A stretch of 11,539 bases of DNA from Bacteroidales bacterium UBA4070 (GTDB lineage Bacteria > Bacteroidota > Bacteroidia > Bacteroidales > VadinHA17), in contig DFYY01000037.1 of the NCBI GenBank assembly GCA_002383485.1, positions 145,190 through 156,728 on the forward strand. The letters run 5' to 3'. The position numbers and the translations under genes were made by a program. The notes under the pieces are model-generated. The model saw nothing but the letters and a program-made list of their open reading frames with translations, searched no databases and had not been told where the DNA came from. Shown piece by piece: positions 5,793-11,539 of the stretch (position 1 is its first letter; each line of letters opens with the position of its first letter).

Positions 5793-8700
5793 ATGAACCG
5801 TCCTCTTCTCAAGGTCGCGGCCGTTGTTGCCGTCGTTGTCATTGTTGCTGCAGCTGTTGTCTCCTGCGGCAAGGGTAAGAAGGAGCCCGGCGCCAGCGGC
5901 CCCGGAGCCGCCTCGCCCGCCGTAACCGTCATTGACAAGGGCTTCAGCAGCTACATCTCCGCCTACACCTCGGGGACAGTGCCTGCCAACGGCACGCTCC
6001 AGGTGGTCCTCACCCCCGGGTTTGCCGCCACCGCCAATCGCTCCCGCACACAGAGCCTCTTCACATTCACCCCGGCGGTGAAGGGCGAGGCGGAGTGGGC
6101 CGACAGCCTCACGCTCGTCTTCAAACCCTCGCGGCCGCTGGCGCCGGGCACAGCATACCAGGGCACCCTCGACCTGGGCAAACTCGCAGACATCGAGGAA
6201 CGCTTCAGCCTCTTCCCGCTCAGCTTCCGCACCGTGGAGAAAAACTTCACCGTCAACCTCAATCCCGTTACGGTTGACCTCCCCGATGGTAACACCTACT
6301 CGATCTCCGGCACTGTTGTAACAGCAGACTACACTGACAATGAGGAGGTTGAGAAATACCTTACCGCCCGCGTCGGCAAAAGCGATGAAACAATCACTTG
6401 GGAACACTCCGGCAACAACGTTCATGCTTTTTCAATTGAAAAGATACGCAGAGCGAAGGAGGAGAGTACCCTCACGGTGGCATGGAACGGCAATGCCTAC
6501 GGGATCAAGACGAAGGGCGATCTCGCCGTGACAATACCTGCCGAGGGTGTCTTCACCGTCACCGATGTAAGGGTCAGCGCCGGCGAAAGCAAGACCATCG
6601 AGATCTTCTTCTCCGACCTGATCGATGCCACCGGCGAACTCGACGGCATGGTCACCACCGACCCGCAGCATCCGCTCACCGTCAGCGCCGAGGCCAACAA
6701 GCTGCTTGTCATCCCCGGTGAAAACATAGTCGGGGTGGTGGAAATTACTGTTGACGGCGTTCTTCGAAACACCCGCGGCCAGCGGCTGGAGGAGGCCGTG
6801 AAGCGCAGTATCAACTTCACCCCGGTGGAGCCCGGCATCAGGTCAGCCGGCCGCGGCGTCATCATGCCCTCATCGGGAAACCTCATCTTCCCCTTCCTCG
6901 CCGCCAACCTCAGCGCCGTCGATCTGACAGTCATCAAGATCTTCGAGAACAATCTGCCATACTTCCTGCAGCAGAACAGCATGGGCGAGGCATCGCGCTA
7001 CAGCGGAGAGATCAGGCAGTTCGGACGGCCCGTCTACCGCGGTCGCATCGACCTCACCGGCGGAGCCGGCTTCGACCCGAACAAGTACAACCTCTTTACT
7101 ATCGACCTGGCCAACTACATCGAGCCCGAACCGGGAATACTCTACCGGATCGAGCTCGGGATGCGCCCGTCATACTCGCTCTATCCATGCACCGGCGAGC
7201 GCAAACCCTCCAGATACGAGGAGATGCTTGATCTTGCCGACCAGGACCGCGCATGGGAAGGGTCGGAGGATTATTATTCTCTCTCCGAGGAGGGAATTTT
7301 CTACAATTATGCTTACAACTGGCGTGAGAATGAGAACCCCTGCAGTGATGCATTCTACAATCCCGAAAAGAAACTGGTAAGCAATATCCTTGCCTCCGAC
7401 CTGGGAATCATTGCCAAGAGCGGCACTGACAACAGCCTCAGGGTCTTCATCCGCGATATCCGCACCGCTGATCCCGTTGACGCCGCCACCGTGGAGGTCT
7501 ACGACTATCAGAACCAGCTGATGGGTACCGCCACAACCGACAAGGCAGGGATGGCCTCCGTTCCATGTCCCCGGAAACCCATCCTTGTAATAGCACGCAA
7601 GGACAAGAACCGCAACTATCTCTCGTTGCAGGATGGCAATGCCCTGTCAATGAGCTCATTCGATGTTTCCGGCGAGACTCCGCAGGATGGTATCCGTGCC
7701 TTCCTCTTCACCGAGCGCGATGTGCGCAGGCCGGGAGATTCTATCTATGTAGGAGTAATTGTCCGTGATCTCGGCAAGGGACTGCCACCCGGTCACCCGG
7801 TTCACTTCGAGCTTTACAACAATAAGGGTCAGCGCATCGACGAACAGGTTGCAACGCTGAACGACAGGGGGTTCCTGGCCTTTACAACTGTAACCTCCGA
7901 TGATGCGGAGACCGGCAACTACCGGGCACAGGTGCGCATCGGCGCAGCCACTTTCACCCGAATCATCAAGGTCGAGACCGTCAAACCCAACAGGCTCAAG
8001 ATAAAGCTCGACTTCCCGGGAGAGGTTGCCGGCGGTGAGACCAAAACCCTTCGCGGCAGCATGAAAGTTACATGGCTCAATGGCACCGTGGCCCGCGACA
8101 TGAAATCGACCGTGGAACTCCTCCTCAAACCGGTGAAGACGAAGTTCGAGAAGTACGGGCAGTATAACTTTGACGATCCCGCCTCGCAGTTCTGGTTTGA
8201 AACACAGACGATCTTCGACGGCAGCATCAACAGCACCGGAGAGGCCACAGTCAGCTTCACCCCCGACGAGGAGATTCAGGCGCCGGGTATGCTCAACGCA
8301 ATCTTCACTACCCGGGTGTTTGAAAAGGGCGGCGACGCCAGCATCACACAGACGGTCGTACCCTATGCTCCGTACCCGGCCTTCGTGGGGATGAACATCC
8401 CCGCCCTTGGCGCCACCGGGCGCGTGATCTTCACTGACAGACCCAACGAAATCAGGCTTGTGACCCTCGACAAGAACGGCAAACCCATCCGCAGCGAGGT
8501 GGAGATAAATGTCTACAAGCTCGACTACCGCTGGTGGTGGGAGTCGGACGATGAGTACCTCGGATCATACATCTCCCGCGGGCGCAGCAGCAACATCTTC
8601 TCCGGGACAATCACAACCACCGGCGGCGAGGGCAAGACCTCGTTCAGCATTGACAAGGAGCAGTGGGGCCGTTATCTTGTGCGGGCAACGCTCCCCTCGG

Positions 8701-11375
8701 GACATTCAACCGGCATGATTGTGCTGGTCGACTGGCCATGGGATTACGGCATGAAGCCCGGCGGCAATGACGGCGCCAGCCTGCTGCAGCTCAACACCGA
8801 CAAGGAAAAATACAGCGTGGGCGATGAGATCAGCCTCACCTTCCCCTCGCCGGAGAACGGTCGCGCCATCGTCACGATTGAGAACAGCACATCCCTGCTT
8901 GACGTCACAGAGGTGAAGACGCAGGCCGGAAACACCGAGATCAGGGTGAAGGCCACCGCGGCCATGGCACCCAACGCATATCTCTATGTTACGATGTTAC
9001 AGCCTCACTCACAGACTGTTAACGATGCGCCTGTGCGTCTCTACGGGGTCATCCCGGTGATGGTGGAGGACCCGGCCACAAAACTTGAGCCGGTCATCAC
9101 GATGCCTGACAAGATCCGGTCGCAGCAGGAGGTTGAGATCCGCGTTGAGGAGAAGAACAGGCAGGAGATGACCTACACGCTCGCGGTGGTTGATGAGGGA
9201 CTGCTTGATCTCACCGGCTTCCGCACGCCCGATCCCTGGAAGTGGTTCTTCGTGAAGCACTCCCTCGGGGTCCGCACGTGGGATCTTTATGATATTGTGT
9301 TCGGCGCCTTTGGTGGTAAGCTGGGTCGCGCCTTCGCGATAGGGGGCAGCGAGGCTGCCTTGGACCAGAGCAAGAACAGGGCACGCCGGTTCGAGCCGGT
9401 GGTGCGGTTCATCGGGCCCTTCACCCTCGCCCCGGGCAAGACCGGATCGCACAGGATACGGCTCCCGCAGTACACCGGATCCGTCAGGGTGATGGTGACG
9501 GCGGCCGGGAAGGGTAACAGCTTCGGCGCAGCCGAAAAGACAGTGACAGTCTCCGATCCGCTGATGATACTCGCAACGGCGCCAAGAGTGCTCTCGCCGG
9601 GCGACAAAGTGGCGCTGCCGGTGACGGTGTTCGCGCAGGAGACGGGGATCACCGATGTCAGAGTGACCGCCTCATCCAATGAGATGCTCAGCTTCACCGA
9701 GGCATCCGGTTCCGTGAAGTTCAGCGAGCCGGGCGACAGTGATCTTGAGCTTATGTTTAATACCGCAGAGCGACCCGGTGCCGCTGCCGTCACGGTCAGC
9801 GCCGAGGGCGGGGACGAGAAGGCAACATACAGCCTGAATATCCCAGTGCGGTCACCTAATCCGCCCGACAGGAGGGCCGAGACGAAAGTGATTGCTGCGG
9901 GCGAGACATTCTCGAAGAGCTTCACGCCCTTCGGGATGGACGGCACCGCGTCGGCCTCGGTGGAGATCTTCACACTGCCCTCTGTTAACCTCAGCAAACG
10001 CCTGGGGTACCTGACCTCGTTCCCGCACGGGTGCACCGAGCAGATCACCTCAGCTGCCTTCCCGCAGGTGTACCTCCCCGGGCTGCTTGGATCAAGCCTG
10101 GCCGATCCCGGCCTGGTACGCTATAATGTGCAGGAGGCGTTGCGCACCATCGCCTCGAGGCAGATCGCTTCGGGTGCTCTGACGCTGTGGCCCGGCGGAC
10201 CGTACCCCGATGACTGGGTGACATCCTACGCGGGTCACTTCGCGCTGGAAGCGCAAAAAGCAGGCTATACACTGCCCTCGGGATTCCTGAACAAGTGGAT
10301 CAGATACCAGAGTAAGCAGGCCTCGGCGTGGAGGTACCAGGAGCAGTACCGCTATACCGCCAACGATCAGGCGTACAGGCTCTTCACGCTGGCGCTGGCC
10401 GGTGCGCCGGACAAGGGCGCGATGAACCGCATGCGCGAGGTTACCACTCTGCCGTCGCTGGCACGCTGGTTCCTGGCTGCTTCCTATGCCGCCTCGGGAC
10501 GGACGGAGGTGGCGCAGACGCTGATCGATGTGCGCAACCTTAAGACCGAAGATGACTATGTGCATCACTACTACGGCAGCAGCCTCAGGGATCAGTCGAT
10601 CATTCTCTATACCCTTACCCGCCTGGGCAACAACGCCGAAGCGCTGGAGCTCTTGAAGACTGTGGCAAACGAGCTCAGCAGCAACTCGTGGTGCAGCACG
10701 CAGACCACCGCCTGGGGGCTGTTTGCATACATGAACTATGCGAAATCGGTGAAGGCCGACGGCAGCAGGGAGATGAAGGCGACGCTGGAGTTCAACGGAA
10801 AGAAGGAGAAGCTGTCTTCTGACGGCGGGGCGGTGCTTCGGACATTCAGCCCGGTGGCGACGAACAATATGGTGGTTGCGAATGTGAGCGACAGGCCTCT
10901 GTTTGTGACGTTTACCGAGGAGGGTGTGCCCACCACTGCCGACATGACAGTGAAGGAGAACAATCTCACTATGAAGGTTGCCTCGCTTGACATGGAGGAG
11001 AAGCCGGTTGATGTTACATCCCTGCAGCAGGGTTACAGTTTTGTGATGGCGGTGGATGTGACGAACACAACGTTCCGGCAGGTGTCGAACCTGGCGCTGA
11101 CGCAGATGGTCCCCTCCGGGTGGGAGATACAGAACACACGGCTGTTTGAGGCCGGGTTGCAGATGAAGGAGGCGTCGTATGACTACCGCGATTTCCGTGA
11201 TGACAGGGTTTATACCTATTTCACGTTACGGCCGGGTGAGACGAAGCAGTTTTTTATCATTCTGACCGCCTCGTACCGTGGCTCATACAGCATGCCCGCG
11301 GTGGTCTGCGAGGCGCTTTATGACGGTTCCGTCTCCGCCCGCCGGCCCGGGTTCCCTGTGGAGGTCAGGAAGTAG
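5793..11375 (+). CDS. Large bacterial alpha-2-macroglobulin lipoprotein with thioester
   Basis: Bacterial alpha-2-macroglobulins are envelope proteins thought to trap attacking proteases in the periplasm by covalent thioester capture. The ATG at 5793 gives 1860 residues and a clean lipoprotein signal (MNRPLLKV, then a Val/Ala run, lipobox VVSC, Cys25); an upstream GTG at 5748 only adds 15 residues before it and lies in the repeat array. Residues about 26-345 are an Ig-like extension (SLTLVFKPSRPLAPGTAY). From about 346 (VEPGIRSAGRGVIMP) the macroglobulin domains begin, with MG2-like NSLRVFIRDIRTADPV (about 547), FLFTERDVRRPGDSIYVGV (about 637) and VVDEGLLDLTGF (about 1132). The thioester motif HGCTEQ has Cys1414 and Gln1417, followed by the helical thioester domain (LWPGGPYPDDWVTSYAGHF). 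The C-terminal domain has FRDDRVYTYFTL and PAVVCEALYDG. E. coli YfhM is somewhat shorter. The usual partner pbpC is not in the window; it may lie just to the right. Confidence 0.95.
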   Translation: MNRPLLKVAAVVAVVVIVAAAVVSCGKGKKEPGASGPGAASPAVTVIDKGFSSYISAYTSGTVPANGTLQVVLTPGFAATANRSRTQSLFTFTPAVKGEAEWADSLTLVFKPSRPLAPGTAYQGTLDLGKLADIEERFSLFPLSFRTVEKNFTVNLNPVTVDLPDGNTYSISGTVVTADYTDNEEVEKYLTARVGKSDETITWEHSGNNVHAFSIEKIRRAKEESTLTVAWNGNAYGIKTKGDLAVTIPAEGVFTVTDVRVSAGESKTIEIFFSDLIDATGELDGMVTTDPQHPLTVSAEANKLLVIPGENIVGVVEITVDGVLRNTRGQRLEEAVKRSINFTPVEPGIRSAGRGVIMPSSGNLIFPFLAANLSAVDLTVIKIFENNLPYFLQQNSMGEASRYSGEIRQFGRPVYRGRIDLTGGAGFDPNKYNLFTIDLANYIEPEPGILYRIELGMRPSYSLYPCTGERKPSRYEEMLDLADQDRAWEGSEDYYSLSEEGIFYNYAYNWRENENPCSDAFYNPEKKLVSNILASDLGIIAKSGTDNSLRVFIRDIRTADPVDAATVEVYDYQNQLMGTATTDKAGMASVPCPRKPILVIARKDKNRNYLSLQDGNALSMSSFDVSGETPQDGIRAFLFTERDVRRPGDSIYVGVIVRDLGKGLPPGHPVHFELYNNKGQRIDEQVATLNDRGFLAFTTVTSDDAETGNYRAQVRIGAATFTRIIKVETVKPNRLKIKLDFPGEVAGGETKTLRGSMKVTWLNGTVARDMKSTVELLLKPVKTKFEKYGQYNFDDPASQFWFETQTIFDGSINSTGEATVSFTPDEEIQAPGMLNAIFTTRVFEKGGDASITQTVVPYAPYPAFVGMNIPALGATGRVIFTDRPNEIRLVTLDKNGKPIRSEVEINVYKLDYRWWWESDDEYLGSYISRGRSSNIFSGTITTTGGEGKTSFSIDKEQWGRYLVRATLPSGHSTGMIVLVDWPWDYGMKPGGNDGASLLQLNTDKEKYSVGDEISLTFPSPENGRAIVTIENSTSLLDVTEVKTQAGNTEIRVKATAAMAPNAYLYVTMLQPHSQTVNDAPVRLYGVIPVMVEDPATKLEPVITMPDKIRSQQEVEIRVEEKNRQEMTYTLAVVDEGLLDLTGFRTPDPWKWFFVKHSLGVRTWDLYDIVFGAFGGKLGRAFAIGGSEAALDQSKNRARRFEPVVRFIGPFTLAPGKTGSHRIRLPQYTGSVRVMVTAAGKGNSFGAAEKTVTVSDPLMILATAPRVLSPGDKVALPVTVFAQETGITDVRVTASSNEMLSFTEASGSVKFSEPGDSDLELMFNTAERPGAAAVTVSAEGGDEKATYSLNIPVRSPNPPDRRAETKVIAAGETFSKSFTPFGMDGTASASVEIFTLPSVNLSKRLGYLTSFPHGCTEQITSAAFPQVYLPGLLGSSLADPGLVRYNVQEALRTIASRQIASGALTLWPGGPYPDDWVTSYAGHFALEAQKAGYTLPSGFLNKWIRYQSKQASAWRYQEQYRYTANDQAYRLFTLALAGAPDKGAMNRMREVTTLPSLARWFLAASYAASGRTEVAQTLIDVRNLKTEDDYVHHYYGSSLRDQSIILYTLTRLGNNAEALELLKTVANELSSNSWCSTQTTAWGLFAYMNYAKSVKADGSREMKATLEFNGKKEKLSSDGGAVLRTFSPVATNNMVVANVSDRPLFVTFTEEGVPTTADMTVKENNLTMKVASLDMEEKPVDVTSLQQGYSFVMAVDVTNTTFRQVSNLALTQMVPSGWEIQNTRLFEAGLQMKEASYDYRDFRDDRVYTYFTLRPGETKQFFIILTASYRGSYSMPAVVCEALYDGSVSARRPGFPVEVRK

Positions 11376-11380
11376 AGGAG

Positions 11381-11476
11381 GATGCCTGTAGAGCATCAGG
11401 AATTGTCGATGTGCGAGTTGCGAATTGTAGAGGAGACAGGAAGCAGTGGCGATGCTCGTAGAGCATCAGGAATTGT
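11381..11476 (+). repeat. Direct repeat pair with hairpin, 70 bp apart
   Basis: Positions 11381-11406 and 11451-11476 are 26-base copies differing at two bases; both end in GAGCATCAGGAATTGT. In the second copy GATGCTC-GTA-GAGCATC (11451-11467) is a perfect 7-bp stem with a 3-base loop; in the first copy only the outer 5 bp pair. GTAGAGGAG is also repeated at 11372-11380 and 11427-11435. GAATTGT occurs at 11400, 11422 and 11470. No T-run follows the stem, so it is not a standard terminator. Confidence 0.85.
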
Positions 11477-11534
11477 AAAAGGCATGTCCCACCCACCCCT
11501 CCTTTTGTTTTGGAGAGGCATGCTTATACAATTC
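11470..11534. repeat. Long imperfect hairpin after the macroglobulin gene
   Basis: GAATTGTAAAAGGCATG (11470-11486) pairs with CATGCTTATACAATTC (11519-11534), with one mismatch and one bulged G. Inside it, 11496-11502 (CCCCTCC) pairs with GGAGAGG (11512-11518) with one mismatch, around a TTTTGTTTT loop. The only other unpaired part is TCCCACCCA (11487-11495) on the left side. The C-rich / G-rich layout recalls dispersed intergenic hairpin repeats of Bacteroidota genomes (from general memory). There is no T-run after the stem. Confidence 0.7.
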
Positions 11535-11539
11535 TTCCA

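Noticed and set aside
5154..6425. A 423-codon open frame on the minus strand with a repeated Gly-Leu-Gly-Ser-Tyr-Arg-Cys-Asp peptide
   Set aside because: It lies antisense to two convincing lipoprotein genes and the repeated peptide is only the 30-bp DNA array read in another frame. No family resemblance.
11451..11480. Rho-independent terminator at the GATGCTC/GAGCATC hairpin
   Set aside because: The stem is followed by AGGAATTGTAAAA with no T-run on the sense strand, so the standard criterion is not met.

Overview
The window reads as chromosomal DNA of a member of the Bacteroidota, probably Bacteroidales-like, with fairly high GC. This is inferred from the wording of the UbiX and DnaG proteins, the long bacterial alpha-2-macroglobulin, two lipoproteins with typical lipoboxes, and a promoter of the Bacteroidota -33/-7 type. 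It holds six protein genes. I saw no tRNA, rRNA, CRISPR array or transposase gene.

Layout: (1) 1-615, the 3' part of a ubiX-type flavin prenyltransferase gene, cut by the left edge, with an unusual tandem-repeat insertion. (2) 690-1154, a small UPF0306/YhbP-like split-barrel protein. (3) 1116-2477 on the minus strand, an AAA_14 + DUF4143 ATPase. It is visibly more AT-rich than its neighbours and overlaps the end of the YhbP-like gene tail to tail. (4) 2478-2657, an AT-rich spacer with a predicted promoter for the ATPase and three TATTGGATTT-like boxes 32-33 bp apart. (5) 2658-4637, dnaG primase. (6) 4719-5621, a lipoprotein of unknown function. (7) 5601-5756, a tandem-repeat array that begins inside the last codons of that lipoprotein. 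(8) 5793-11375, a very large alpha-2-macroglobulin lipoprotein with an intact Cys-Thr-Glu-Gln thioester motif. (9) 11376-11539, a non-coding tail with repeated GAATTGT boxes, a small perfect hairpin and a long imperfect hairpin.

Most of the window is ordinary core gene content (cofactor synthesis, replication priming, envelope defence). The genes do not form an obvious shared pathway. The ATPase looks like a later arrival between two core genes. The unknown lipoprotein and the alpha-2-macroglobulin are co-directional and may be expressed together, but the repeat array separates them. The most unusual material is repeat-based: a repeat expansion within a conserved enzyme, a 30-bp array that appears to have grown out of a gene's own 3' end, and a structured repeat-rich terminus after the macroglobulin gene. 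I did not find convincing evidence of a wholly new multi-gene system.
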